Part shown: positions 50,883 through 59,881 of the stretch, in pieces
How the letters are laid out: each line of letters opens with the position of its first letter
Numbering within the stretch: position 1 is the first letter of the stretch
NCBI RefSeq assembly: GCF_020405205.1
Contig: NZ_CP084469.1
Span: 2,728,001-2,792,000, forward strand
Reading direction: 5' to 3'
DNA: 64,000 bases
Source of the DNA: Natrinema salinisoli
GTDB lineage: Archaea; Halobacteriota; Halobacteria; Halobacteriales; Natrialbaceae
The notes under the pieces: generated by a model
What the model saw: only the letters and a program-made list of their open reading frames with translations
Database searches by the model: none
What the model was told of the DNA's origin: nothing
Translations under genes and position numbers: made by a program

Positions 50883-51506
50883 ATGATCGACTTCGATACG
50901 CGCCCGAACCGAGACGCCGAAGTGGCGCTCGTCGGCCGCTCGAACGTGGGGAAATCCACGCTCATGCGCGAGCTGACCGGCCACAGTTTCGACACCGGAG
51001 GCAAACCCGGCGTCACCCGCTCGCCCAATCACTACGACTGGGCCCCCGAGGACTTCGTCATCACCGATCTCCCCGGCTTCGGCTTCATGAGCGGCGTCGA
51101 CGAGGACCTCCGCGAGGAGATCAAGACCGAGATCGTCCACTACCTCGAGGAGTACGCCGATAACATCCTCGTCGCCGTCCTCGTGGTCGACGGCAAGAGC
51201 GTCATCGACATCATCGACCGCCACTCGGGCCCCGACGAGATCCCCTACGACGTCGAGATGTTCCACTTCCTGCGGGAACTGGACGTCCCGACGGTCGTCG
51301 CCGTCAACAAGATGGACAAGGTCGACGACGAAGACGAGCGGCTCGACGCGCTCTGTGACCGCCTCGGCCTCTACCCGCCCTGGAAGCAGTGGCAAGAGAC
51401 GATCGCCCCGATCTGCGCCAAAAAGGGGCAACTCGAGCCCCTGAACGAGGCGATACGCACCCATCTGCACGAGCAACAACGCGACGATCTGTTCAAGTTC
51501 TTCTAA
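50883..51506 (+). CDS. engB: GTP-binding protein EngB (YihA family)
   Basis: 207 residues. G1 GRSNVGKST (about 18-26), G2 [12 protein letters not shown]3 [11 protein letters not shown]4 NKMDKVDD, G5 APICAKKGQ. The family assists ribosome large-subunit maturation in bacteria; archaeal members are related in structure. A TATA-like TATAAAGG lies about 25 bases upstream of the ATG. A long hairpin begins directly after its stop. Confidence 0.92.
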   Translation: MIDFDTRPNRDAEVALVGRSNVGKSTLMRELTGHSFDTGGKPGVTRSPNHYDWAPEDFVITDLPGFGFMSGVDEDLREEIKTEIVHYLEEYADNILVAVLVVDGKSVIDIIDRHSGPDEIPYDVEMFHFLRELDVPTVVAVNKMDKVDDEDERLDALCDRLGLYPPWKQWQETIAPICAKKGQLEPLNEAIRTHLHEQQRDDLFKFF

Positions 51507-51584
51507 CGACCTTTTGCTCTGCGGTCTATCGCGCTGACGGCAGCTACGCTGCCGCACAGCGCGATGTCCCTCCGCAAAAGGTCG
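51507..51584 (+). terminator. Nested perfect hairpin directly after engB
   Basis: A 78-base palindrome: outer stem CGACCTTTTGC (51507-51517) with GCAAAAGGTCG (51574-51584), inner stem ATCGCGCTG (51528-51536) with CAGCGCGAT (51557-51565), and apex CGGCAGC-TAC-GCTGCCG (51538-51554). It begins one base after the taa stop. It may terminate engB transcripts or be the end of a dispersed element. The next 253 bases to 51837 contain no gene, only GC-rich short repeats (GCGGCGCGGAGCGCCGCGC; CTCGCTCACTTCGTTCGCTCG). Confidence 0.6.
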
Positions 51585-51837
51585 ATCAAAAGCACTCCTC
51601 CCTCCCCTGGCTCGCGGCGTTGCCGCTCGCCTCGACGCGGCGCGGAGCGCCGCGCTCTCCGGGTCGGTCGTCGGCCCGCTCGCTCACTTCGTTCGCTCGC
51701 GGCAAATATCGGTCAATAGCCTGCCCTTCCCCGGGTTGCGCGACTCTCGTGGTACTCGAGTCGCGCGCCCGGCCACCGCACGTGCTGTCCGATATCTGTA
51801 CTCATTTGAGGGTCACGCCGCCTCGAGCCACTCAGCG

Positions 51838-52767
51838 TCAGACCACGCGGTTGCGGAATTCCGCGCCGTCCGCGAGTCGGTCGACGTTCTCGCGGACGAT
51901 GTCGCCGGTGTCTCGGAAGTAGTCCCGCGTGAAGGCGGCGCAGTGGGGCGAGATGATGACCTCGTCCATCCCCCACAGCGGCGACTCGTCGGGCAGGGGT
52001 TCCTCCTCGAAGACGTCCAGCGCCGCCCCCGCCAGAGAACCGCCCTCGAGCGCGTCGATCAGCGCCGGTTCGTCGACGACCGAACCGCGGGAGACGTTCA
52101 CCAAGTAGGCGTCGTCGCGCATGGCGTCGAACGCCTCGGCGTCGAAGAGGTGACGGGTCTCCTCGGTCAGCGGCACGGTGACGATCACGAAGTCAGCACC
52201 TGAGATGGCCTCGAGCAGCCGGTCGTTCGAATAGACCTCGTCGAAGCCGGGGACGTGATCGCCGGAGCGACGGACGCCCGTCACGCGGAGCCCCAGTCCG
52301 CCGAGGGTCTCCGCGGCGCCCGTTCCGAGCGTGCCGGTGCCGACGACGCAGGCGGTCGACCCGGCGAGCGTAAACGCCGCGTCCCACTCGGGGCGCTCCC
52401 ACCGGCGCTCCTGCTGGTTCGCGACGTGATCGTGCAGCCGCCGGGCGAACATGAGGAGGTAGCCCGCGACCGTCTCTCCGACGGTTCGGTCGTGGATCCC
52501 CGTACTGTTCGTGAGGATCACGTCGTTCGCCTCGAACTCGTCGAACGGGAACCGGTCGACGCCCGCCTGGATCGAGTGGACCCAGTCCACCTCGAGGAAG
52601 GCATCGCGGTGCTCCATCGTGACGACCGCGTCGCAGGTCGAGATCCCGTCGTCGCCGATTACGGCGACCTCGACCGGCAGGTCGGCGAGATACTCTGCGA
52701 GTTCCGCCGGCGGAAACACCATCGATACCGAGTCGTGGACGCCGAGTCGCTCGAGTTCGAATGTCAT
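51838..52767 (-). CDS. D-2-hydroxyacid dehydrogenase
   Basis: 309 residues. NAD-binding motif GTGTLGTGAAETLGGLG (about 147-163), VIVTVPLTEETRHLF, VNVSRGSVVDEPAL (with substrate Arg nearby), LDVFEEEPLPDESPLWGMD supplying the catalytic Glu, and the catalytic His in IISPHCAA. The family reduces 2-ketoacids to D-2-hydroxyacids (glyoxylate/hydroxypyruvate or others). ATG start; upstream 316 bases hold no clear gene. Confidence 0.9.
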   Translation of the reverse strand: MTFELERLGVHDSVSMVFPPAELAEYLADLPVEVAVIGDDGISTCDAVVTMEHRDAFLEVDWVHSIQAGVDRFPFDEFEANDVILTNSTGIHDRTVGETVAGYLLMFARRLHDHVANQQERRWERPEWDAAFTLAGSTACVVGTGTLGTGAAETLGGLGLRVTGVRRSGDHVPGFDEVYSNDRLLEAISGADFVIVTVPLTEETRHLFDAEAFDAMRDDAYLVNVSRGSVVDEPALIDALEGGSLAGAALDVFEEEPLPDESPLWGMDEVIISPHCAAFTRDYFRDTGDIVRENVDRLADGAEFRNRVV

Positions 52768-53083
52768 AGACGTCAGTACGAACGAACCGGAGTTGAAGGT
52801 TTGGCAGACTACTTGTCACGACGGTAGCCAGCGTCTCACCGGATTGAAAACAGACGAAACGACGGGGTCCGGTTCCCGGGAAGAGACCGGACTCCGCGAG
52901 AAAGTCACGGAGTATCGGAACGAGGCAGAGCGAGAGCTGTCGGAGCGCGTCGACGATCCGGACGGAGAACTGATCGACGTCGACGGATCGATACCGATCG
53001 TCCGTAGAAGTGGCGGCTCGGGAAAAATCCTCGTCACAAGGGGCTCAGAGGGGGTAACACGTCGTCACTGCCGCCATCGCTGG
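52768..53083. other. Gene-free stretch, possible decayed coding remnant
   Basis: 316 bases between a start and a stop on the minus strand. A plus-strand frame at about 52842-53060 reads LREKVTEYRNEAERELSERV and DDPDGELIDVDGSIP, which looks protein-like, but it lacks a good start and runs on antisense into the NUDIX gene without a stop. I see no repeat or RNA structure. Confidence 0.35.
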
Positions 53084-54463
53084 CTACTCCCTCGAGGGGT
53101 TTCGGTCTGTCGTTTCCGGATCCGGTGGTTCCCCGACGTCACGCCACCCCTCGAGTTCGCGCAATTCCTCCACTACGGCCTCGATGTCGGCCGGCTCGAG
53201 CGCTCCGCGCTCGGTAACCACTTCGGTCACGCAATCCGCGGGCGTCACGTCGAACGTTGGGTTCAGCACGTCGATCGACGCGTCACCATCGTACACTGCG
53301 GTTCGGTCGCCGGACTCGAGGTTCACGTCCTCGCGCGTCGAGATTTTGTCCGTCGCCGCGACGACGGAAACCGGGATCCCCTCGCGGTCGGCGGCGATCG
53401 CCAGCGTTCGCGTGCCCGTCTTGTTCACGACGGAGCCATCGGGGAGGACGGTATCCGCGCCGATCACCACGCGATCGATATCCTCGCGTGCGAGCACGTG
53501 CGCGAGCGCCGCGTCGGTGTGGACCGACACGGTGCTGTCGGTCGTCTCGGACAGCCGCTCCGCGACGTCGATCCCCTCCCGGGCGGGCCGGGATTCGGCG
53601 ACGAACACACGCGACGGCTCGCCGGTCTCGAGCGCCTCGAGGACGGTTCCCGACCGAGAGAGGGTCGCGACGCTGTCCCCCAGAACCTCGCTCGCGGTCG
53701 TTGCGGCGTCCTCGTCGGCTCCGATCGCGCGGTCGATAGTTCGCAGCGCCGACTCGAGGACGGCCGGCGCATCCCCGTCGTCGCCGTCCGCACCGGCCAT
53801 GACGCGATTGACCCGGTTCCGAAGGACGGCCATCGACGGCCGCGCCTCGAGCAGTCGACCCGCGAGTTCGGCGAGCTCGTCCCACTCGCCGTCCGGATCG
53901 GAGCCGAATTCAGTTCGTTCGGCCACGAGCACGCCCGCTCGATCGCGAAGCACCTCGAGCGCCCGCACGGACAGGAACGCGGCCCCGTGTTCGCCGTCGG
54001 CGGCGATCGACCGGACGGTGGGTGCCACGCGCTCGTAGGCGGTCCACAGTTCCGGCACCGTCTCGCGATCGTCTCCCACGGCCTCGAGCAGGTCGGTCGC
54101 CGGAACCCACTCGTACGCGTCGTGTTCCTCGCTCAGCTCGATCCCGCGAGTCTCGCAGTCGAAGAGGTAGGGGTGGACGACCCAGTCGCGTCCGAGCTCC
54201 GGGTCGACGAACTCGACCGGCCGCCCGGAGCGGACCGGCGAGACGGCATCGGACTCGAGGCCGGTTTCCTCGCGAATCTCGACGCGGACCTGTTCGTCGG
54301 GCTGCCCCTCCGCGAACCCGGAGACGCCGCCCCACTGGCCCGCGTAGGTGCCGACGGCATCGCTCCGTCGCAGCAGCAGAACGTCGCCGCGATGACGGAG
54401 AAAAGCGGTGACGACGTGGTTCGAATCGTCGGCGTCGGTGGTGACATCGGTATTGGCGCCCAT
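53084..54463 (-). CDS. NUDIX hydrolase fused to an eIF-2B alpha-like domain
   Basis: 459 residues from the ATG of MGANTDVTT (a GTG further upstream, at 54541, is also in frame). Residues 15-150 are a NUDIX domain; the metal-binding core reads VEIREETGLES and lies after GGVSGFAEGQ, two residues shorter than the classic Nudix box and with V where the first Arg is usual. Residues 190-440 are an eIF-2B alpha/ribose-1,5-bisphosphate isomerase-like fold (VIGADTVLPDGSVVNKTGTRTLAIA). Likely cleaves or isomerises a (deoxy)nucleotide sugar phosphate. Such fusions occur in haloarchaea. Confidence 0.85.
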   Translation of the reverse strand: MGANTDVTTDADDSNHVVTAFLRHRGDVLLLRRSDAVGTYAGQWGGVSGFAEGQPDEQVRVEIREETGLESDAVSPVRSGRPVEFVDPELGRDWVVHPYLFDCETRGIELSEEHDAYEWVPATDLLEAVGDDRETVPELWTAYERVAPTVRSIAADGEHGAAFLSVRALEVLRDRAGVLVAERTEFGSDPDGEWDELAELAGRLLEARPSMAVLRNRVNRVMAGADGDDGDAPAVLESALRTIDRAIGADEDAATTASEVLGDSVATLSRSGTVLEALETGEPSRVFVAESRPAREGIDVAERLSETTDSTVSVHTDAALAHVLAREDIDRVVIGADTVLPDGSVVNKTGTRTLAIAADREGIPVSVVAATDKISTREDVNLESGDRTAVYDGDASIDVLNPTFDVTPADCVTEVVTERGALEPADIEAVVEELRELEGWRDVGEPPDPETTDRNPSRE

Positions 54464-54636
54464 ACGAGAGTCGACGGGAACGCCAGAGGTGTCGTTTTCG
54501 GACCCGTTCGTCGGCGGGACGGCACCGGAAACGAACAGCACCGGTCGTCTCGGTCCGGCGACGGGAACTCGAGTACGCGGCCGCCGGATATCGCTACTGC
54601 GCTACGGTTTTCGTCCTCGAGATGGTACGCTCGCCT

Positions 54637-55191
54637 ATGTCCCGTATCGCGATCATTGCCGATACGCACGTCCCCACTCGAGAGTCCGCGCTCCCGGCGT
54701 GGGTCGTCGCCGAGATCGAAGCGGCCGACCACACGATCCACGCCGGCGACTTCGAGTCGTTCGGAAGTTACGAGCGGATCGTCGACCTCGCCGACGGCGA
54801 CCTGACGGCCGTCCGGGGAAACGTGGATCCGGCGACGCTCGACGCCCCGCTGACCGCCACGCTCGAGGTCGACGGCGTGACGTTCGTCGTCACTCACGGC
54901 CACGGATCGTCGGGCGACTGGCGGGAGCGAGTCGTCGAGACGGCCCGCGAGGAAACGGCGGCGAACGCGGAAACGACGCTGGTCGCCGTCGCCGGCCACA
55001 CCCACGAGGTGGTCGACACGACAGTCGATATCGACGATCATCGATCGGCCGGCGACCGGGGACGGAGTGTCGATCGCGTCCGCGTACTCAATCCGGGCAG
55101 CGCCACCGGTGCCGCTCCCACGACCTACGAGACGATGTTCGTCGCCACCGTCGGCAACGGAACGCTCGAGGTCGAACACCGGACTGGGTAG
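54637..55191 (+). CDS. YfcE/MJ0936-type metallophosphoesterase
   Basis: 184 residues from the ATG of MSRIAIIADTHVP. Metal ligands: D9 and H11 in IADTHVP, HAGDFES, RGNVDPATL, VTHGHGSS and GHTHEVVD. This is the phosphodiesterase type seen in YfcE and MJ0936 with a two-metal site. The insert around 130-150 (DDHRSAGDRGRSVDRV) is variable. Substrate unknown. Confidence 0.9.
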   Translation: MSRIAIIADTHVPTRESALPAWVVAEIEAADHTIHAGDFESFGSYERIVDLADGDLTAVRGNVDPATLDAPLTATLEVDGVTFVVTHGHGSSGDWRERVVETAREETAANAETTLVAVAGHTHEVVDTTVDIDDHRSAGDRGRSVDRVRVLNPGSATGAAPTTYETMFVATVGNGTLEVEHRTG

Positions 55192-55277
55192 GTCGACCGT
55201 CGACTATCGTCCGGTCGCTCGCGGACCGCGATCACGACGGACTATAAACCACCGGAACCGCAATCCGACACGTATCG

Positions 55278-57320
55278 ATGGGAACTCCCGAACGAACGTC
55301 TATCGAGTCGGACGGCGACACCCGTATCGGCGTCGACGTCGGCGGCACCTTCACCGACGTGGCCCTCTCCGTCGACGACCGGCTGGTCACCGCCAAAGTG
55401 CCGACGACCGACGACCAGCACGTCGGCGTCCTCGAGGGGATCCGCAAGGCCTGCGATCGCGCCGACATCGAGCCCGCGGAGATCGACGGGTTCGCCCACG
55501 CGATGACCGTCTCGGTCAACGCCTTACTCGAGCGTGATGGCGCGACGACCGCGCTCGTGACGACCGAGGGGTTCCGGGACGTCCTCGAGATCGGCCGGCA
55601 GGATCGGCCGGCGCTGTACGACCTGGAGGCGGAGAAGCCCGAGCCGCTGGTGCCTCGAGACCGCCGGTTCGAAGTCGACGAGCGGACGACGGCTGAGGGC
55701 GTCGAGCGGCAGATCGACGCGGCGGAGGTCCGCGATCTCGCCACGACGCTTCGGGAGTGCGACGTCGAGGCCGTCGCGGTCTCCCTGCTGCACGCCTACG
55801 CGGATCCCGAAAACGAGCGGGTCGTCGCGGAGACGCTGCGGGACGAACTGGACGTCCCCGTCTCGGCCTCCCACGAGGTGCTCGCGGAGTTTCGCGAGTT
55901 CGAACGCACGTCCACGACGGCGGTCGACGCCTACGTCCGTCCGGCGATCGACCGCTACGTCGGCCGGCTGGTCGACGAGGCCGACGACGCCGGGATTCCG
56001 GCACCGCGGATCATGCAGACGAACGGCGGCATCGCCGACCCCGAGACGGTTCGCGAACACGCCGTGACGACGACGCTGTCGGGCCCGGCAGCGGGCGTCG
56101 TCGGCGCTGCGGCGACCGTCGACGACGACGAGGTCGAGGGGCTCGTCACGTTCGACATGGGCGGCACCTCGAGCGACGTGAGCCTCGTCCGGGACGGACG
56201 AGCCGAACGGACGACCGACGCGGAAATCGACGGACTCCCGATCCGGACGCCGATGGTCGACGTGAACACGGTCGGCGCCGGTGGCGGGTCGATCGCCTGG
56301 GTCGATTCCGGCGGCGCGCTCCGGGTCGGCCCGGAGTCCTCGGGCGCTGATCCCGGTCCCGCGTGCTACGGTCGCGGCGGCACGGAACCGACGGTCACGG
56401 ACGCCAACGTCGTGCTGGGGTACATCGGCCCCGACACCGCACTGGGCGGGGAAATGACCCTCGACGTCGACGCTGCCCGCGAGGCCCTCGAGCGACTGGC
56501 CGACGAGGCCGGACTGGCGGGGGCTCTCGAGGCGGCCCGCGGCGTCTATCGCGTCGCGAACGCCACGATGACGCGGACGATCCGGTCCGTCACGGTGGAG
56601 CGGGGCCACGACCCCCGCGAGTTCGCGCTCGTGGCCTTCGGCGGCGCGGGGCCGATGCACGCCGCGGCGCTGGCCGATTCGCTTTCGGTCAGCCGCGTCG
56701 TCGTCCCTCGACCGAGCGGCGTCCTCTCCGCGTTCGGGCTGCTCGCGGCCGACGAGAGCTACGACGCCGTTCGGACGGTCGGCGTGGATCTCGAGGGGTC
56801 CGAACCCGCCGAACTCGACTCCGTCTACGACGACCTCGTCGAGGACGTGCTCGCGGACGCCTCGGAGCCGGACGCGGCGCGGGTCGAGCGCGCGGCCGAC
56901 TGCCGATACGCGGGCCAGAGTTTCGAGCTGACCGTCCCCGTCGACGACGAGTTCGGCGCGGCGGCGGTCGCCGATCGCTTCCACGCCGCCCACGAACGGA
57001 CCTACGGCTACGCGATGGACGAGTCGATCGAGGTCGTCAATCTCCGAACGACCGCGACGATACCGGGTTCGGAGCCGACGATTCGCCACGAGGGGGCCGG
57101 CGACGCCCGCATCGGGACTCGAGAGGCGACCTTCCCTGGCACCGGCGCGCGGGAAGCGACCGTCTACGACCGGGATCGGCTCGCGACGGGGTCGTCGATC
57201 GAGGGACCGGCGGTCCTCGAGCAGGCCGAGAGTACGACGGTCGTCCCGCCCGGGTGGGCCGGCGAGACGCTCGCCGACGGAACGCTGGTCGTGACGCGAA
57301 CGGAGGGGGATGGGCGATGA
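55278..57320 (+). CDS. hyuA: Hydantoinase A / 5-oxoprolinase-type subunit
   Basis: 680 residues, ATP-dependent. ASKHA-fold phosphate loop GVDVGGTFTDVALSVDD near residue 17, second phosphate motif FDMGGTSSDVSLVRDG near 293, and VAFGGAGPMHAAALADSL near 455. The family opens hydantoin or oxoproline rings with ATP; the exact ring is not defined by sequence. The hyuB start overlaps its stop (ATGA). Confidence 0.93.
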   Translation: MGTPERTSIESDGDTRIGVDVGGTFTDVALSVDDRLVTAKVPTTDDQHVGVLEGIRKACDRADIEPAEIDGFAHAMTVSVNALLERDGATTALVTTEGFRDVLEIGRQDRPALYDLEAEKPEPLVPRDRRFEVDERTTAEGVERQIDAAEVRDLATTLRECDVEAVAVSLLHAYADPENERVVAETLRDELDVPVSASHEVLAEFREFERTSTTAVDAYVRPAIDRYVGRLVDEADDAGIPAPRIMQTNGGIADPETVREHAVTTTLSGPAAGVVGAAATVDDDEVEGLVTFDMGGTSSDVSLVRDGRAERTTDAEIDGLPIRTPMVDVNTVGAGGGSIAWVDSGGALRVGPESSGADPGPACYGRGGTEPTVTDANVVLGYIGPDTALGGEMTLDVDAAREALERLADEAGLAGALEAARGVYRVANATMTRTIRSVTVERGHDPREFALVAFGGAGPMHAAALADSLSVSRVVVPRPSGVLSAFGLLAADESYDAVRTVGVDLEGSEPAELDSVYDDLVEDVLADASEPDAARVERAADCRYAGQSFELTVPVDDEFGAAAVADRFHAAHERTYGYAMDESIEVVNLRTTATIPGSEPTIRHEGAGDARIGTREATFPGTGAREATVYDRDRLATGSSIEGPAVLEQAESTTVVPPGWAGETLADGTLVVTRTEGDGR

Positions 57321-58975
57321 CGCCGGATTCAGCCGACGACACGGACGACGGCATCGACCCGGTTACCCTCGAAGTCCTGCGCAACCAGCTCGAGAGCGTC
57401 GCCGAGGAGATGGGCCAGACCCTGATCCGGGGGGCGTACTCGCCGAACATCAAGGAACGCAGGGATTGCTCGACGGCGCTGTTCGACGCCGAGGGGCGGA
57501 TGATCGCACAGGCCGAGCACATTCCAGTTCACCTCGGCGCGATGCCGGCCGCCGTCGACGCCGTCCGCGAGCACGATCCGCGGCCGGGCGACGTGTTCGT
57601 GCTCAACGACCCCTTTTCCGGCGGCACGCACCTGCCGGACGTGACGATGGTGTCGCCGATCGCCCCCGGACGCGACGGCAGCACCGGAGCCGGTGACAAG
57701 GGCGAGATCGTTGGCTACGCCGTCTCTCGAGCTCACCACGCCGACGTCGGCGGGATGACCCCCGGAAGCATGCCGGCCGGCGCGGAGGAGATTTATCAGG
57801 AGGGGCTCCGGCTCCCCCCGATTCGGCTCGTCGAGGGCGGTGAGCTTCGGGACGACGTCCGCTCACTCGTGCTCGCCAACGTCCGCAATCCGCGCGAGCG
57901 CCAAGCCGACCTCCGCGCACAACAGGCGGCGAACGAACGCGCCGAAGCACGGCTCGCATCGCTGTTCGACGAACACGGCCGCGAAACGGTGCTCGAGGGG
58001 TTCGACGCCGTCATCGACTACTCCCGCGAGCGGATCGCGGCGGAGATCGCGGCGCTTCCCGACGGGACCTACGAGGCAGCCGGCGTCCTCGAGGGCGACG
58101 GCGTGACCGACGAGGACATCGAGATCGCCGTGACAGTGACGGTCGACGGTGAGACGATCGACGTCGACTTCTCGGGGACGGCGGGGCAGGTCGCGGGGAA
58201 CCTCAACGCGCCGCTGGCGGTCGCGACGAGCGCCGTCTACTTCGTCGTTCGCTGTATCACCGACCCCGAGATCCCGCCGAACCACGGCTGCTACGAACCG
58301 GTGACGGTCAGCGCACCTGATGGGTCGCTGTTGAATCCGAATCCGCCCGCCGCCGTCGTCGGCGGCAACGTCGAGACCAGCCAGCGGGTCACCGACGTGG
58401 TCTTCACCGCGCTCGCGGGGGCCGCCCCTGATCGTGTCCCGGCGCAAGGCCAGGGGACGATGAACAACCTGACCATCGGCGCGCGGGACGGCTCCTTCGC
58501 GTACTACGAGACGATCGGCGGCGGCTTCGGCGCACGCGCCGACCGTGACGGGATGGACGGCGTGCAGGTCGGCATGACGAACACGCTCAACACGCCCGTA
58601 GAATCGCTCGAGACCGAGTACCCGCTGCGCGTCGAACGGTACGCGCTCCGAGAGGGCAGCGGCGGACGCGGACGGTTTCGGGGCGGGCTGGGACTCGAGC
58701 GCTCGGTCACGGTCGAAACCGACGCGACGGTGTCGCTGCTGACCGAGCGCCGCCGACACGCGCCGAAAGGCATCGCCGGCGGCGAGGACGGCGCGACCGG
58801 CGAGAACCTGATCGACGGCGAGCCGGTCCCGGCGAAGACGACGGTCGACGTGGCGGCCGGGACGACAGTTACAGTCAAAACGCCCGGCGGCGGGGGGCAC
58901 GGCGATCCGAAGGAGCGGGAAGAAGCGGCGCTCGAGGCCGACCGTATCGCCGAGAAATCGTCGGAAGACGACTGA
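57317..58975 (+). CDS. hyuB: Hydantoinase B / 5-oxoprolinase-type subunit
   Basis: 552 residues. Recognised by LIRGAYSPNIKERRDCSTALFDA, FVLNDPFSGGTHLPDVTMVSPI, YAVSRAHHADVGGMTPGSMP, GQGTMNNLTIG and the terminal GGGGHGDPKERE. HyuB supplies the partner half of the enzyme with HyuA. Start at the ATG overlapping hyuA; a long upstream frame in the same phase is an antisense/shadow frame inside hyuA. Confidence 0.93.
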   Translation: MTPDSADDTDDGIDPVTLEVLRNQLESVAEEMGQTLIRGAYSPNIKERRDCSTALFDAEGRMIAQAEHIPVHLGAMPAAVDAVREHDPRPGDVFVLNDPFSGGTHLPDVTMVSPIAPGRDGSTGAGDKGEIVGYAVSRAHHADVGGMTPGSMPAGAEEIYQEGLRLPPIRLVEGGELRDDVRSLVLANVRNPRERQADLRAQQAANERAEARLASLFDEHGRETVLEGFDAVIDYSRERIAAEIAALPDGTYEAAGVLEGDGVTDEDIEIAVTVTVDGETIDVDFSGTAGQVAGNLNAPLAVATSAVYFVVRCITDPEIPPNHGCYEPVTVSAPDGSLLNPNPPAAVVGGNVETSQRVTDVVFTALAGAAPDRVPAQGQGTMNNLTIGARDGSFAYYETIGGGFGARADRDGMDGVQVGMTNTLNTPVESLETEYPLRVERYALREGSGGRGRFRGGLGLERSVTVETDATVSLLTERRRHAPKGIAGGEDGATGENLIDGEPVPAKTTVDVAAGTTVTVKTPGGGGHGDPKEREEAALEADRIAEKSSEDD

Positions 58976-59110
58976 TGAGAGACGAATCGACTTCGAGCTG
59001 ACTCGAAACACGGACCGTCACGTCCGGTACTAATTTTGCCAACGTCACGGATCGCTGACTCCATTCTCCGGTGACGGTGCGTTTTTAGCGCCGCTGGCCC
59101 ACCCACCAGT

Positions 59111-59881
59111 ATGGAACTCAACGGCGTGGCGGAGCTGCCCGAAATCCGCCCCGGCGACGACATCGCCGCCCTCGTCGCGGATCGGGCAGCCCTCGAGCCC
59201 GGCGACGTGCTCACGGTCGCGAGCACGATCGTCTCGAAATCCGAGGGGCGTACAGCGGATCTCGAGGACTACCCCGTCAGCGGGCGAGCCCAGGAGATCG
59301 CCGACCGGATCGAGGAGATCGCGGACGAGGAGAAAGATCCCCGGTTCGCGCAGGCAGTCATCGAGGAGAGTTCGGAACTGCTGATCGACTGTCCGTTCCT
59401 GCTGGCGGAGACTCGCTTCGGTCACATCTGCCCGAACGCGGGGATCGACCGCTCGAACGTGCCCGGTCACGACCTCCTGTTGCTGCCGAAGCGACCGACG
59501 GAGAGCGCCGAGCGGATTCGCACGGGACTCGAGGAGAGAGGAATCGAAGACGTCGCAGTGGTCGTGACCGATACCTGCGGGCGGCCGTTCCGTCACGGAC
59601 AGACCGGCGTCGCGATCGGCTGGGCGGGAATGCCCGCGAGCAGGGATTGGCGGGGCGAACTCGATCGGGACGGTCACGAACTCGGCGTTACCGTCCAGTC
59701 CGTGGTCGACGAACTCGCCGCCGCCGCGAACCTCGTGACCGGCGAGGGTGCCGGCGGGACCCCCGCCGTGGTCGTCCGGGACTGGGAGTTCGGTACCCAC
59801 GAGGGCAGCGACGAACTCTTCCGATCCGTGGAGGACGACCTCGTCCGGCAGGCACTGCGAGAGTGGAGGTTCGACCGATGA
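59111..59881 (+). CDS. cofE: Coenzyme F420-0:L-glutamate ligase
   Basis: 256 residues. The enzyme adds the first gamma-linked glutamates to F420-0. Family signatures: VLTVASTIVSKSEGR, PRFAQAVIEESSELLI, HICPNAGIDRSNVPG, DTCGRPFRHGQTGVAIGWAG (metal and GTP site) and ELAAAANLVTGEGAGG. It overlaps the downstream reductase by 4 bases (ATGA), so the two are translated together. Confidence 0.93.
   Translation: MELNGVAELPEIRPGDDIAALVADRAALEPGDVLTVASTIVSKSEGRTADLEDYPVSGRAQEIADRIEEIADEEKDPRFAQAVIEESSELLIDCPFLLAETRFGHICPNAGIDRSNVPGHDLLLLPKRPTESAERIRTGLEERGIEDVAVVVTDTCGRPFRHGQTGVAIGWAGMPASRDWRGELDRDGHELGVTVQSVVDELAAAANLVTGEGAGGTPAVVVRDWEFGTHEGSDELFRSVEDDLVRQALREWRFDR

Noticed and set aside
51640-51720. 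GC-rich repeats after engB as a CRISPR-like array
   Set aside because: No regular repeat-spacer spacing and no cas genes; they look like short palindromes typical of haloarchaeal intergenic DNA.
52842-53060. Plus-strand protein-like frame LREKVTEYRNEAERELSERV
   Set aside because: No good start codon, no stop before the antisense NUDIX gene, and no recognisable homology; listed only as a possible remnant.
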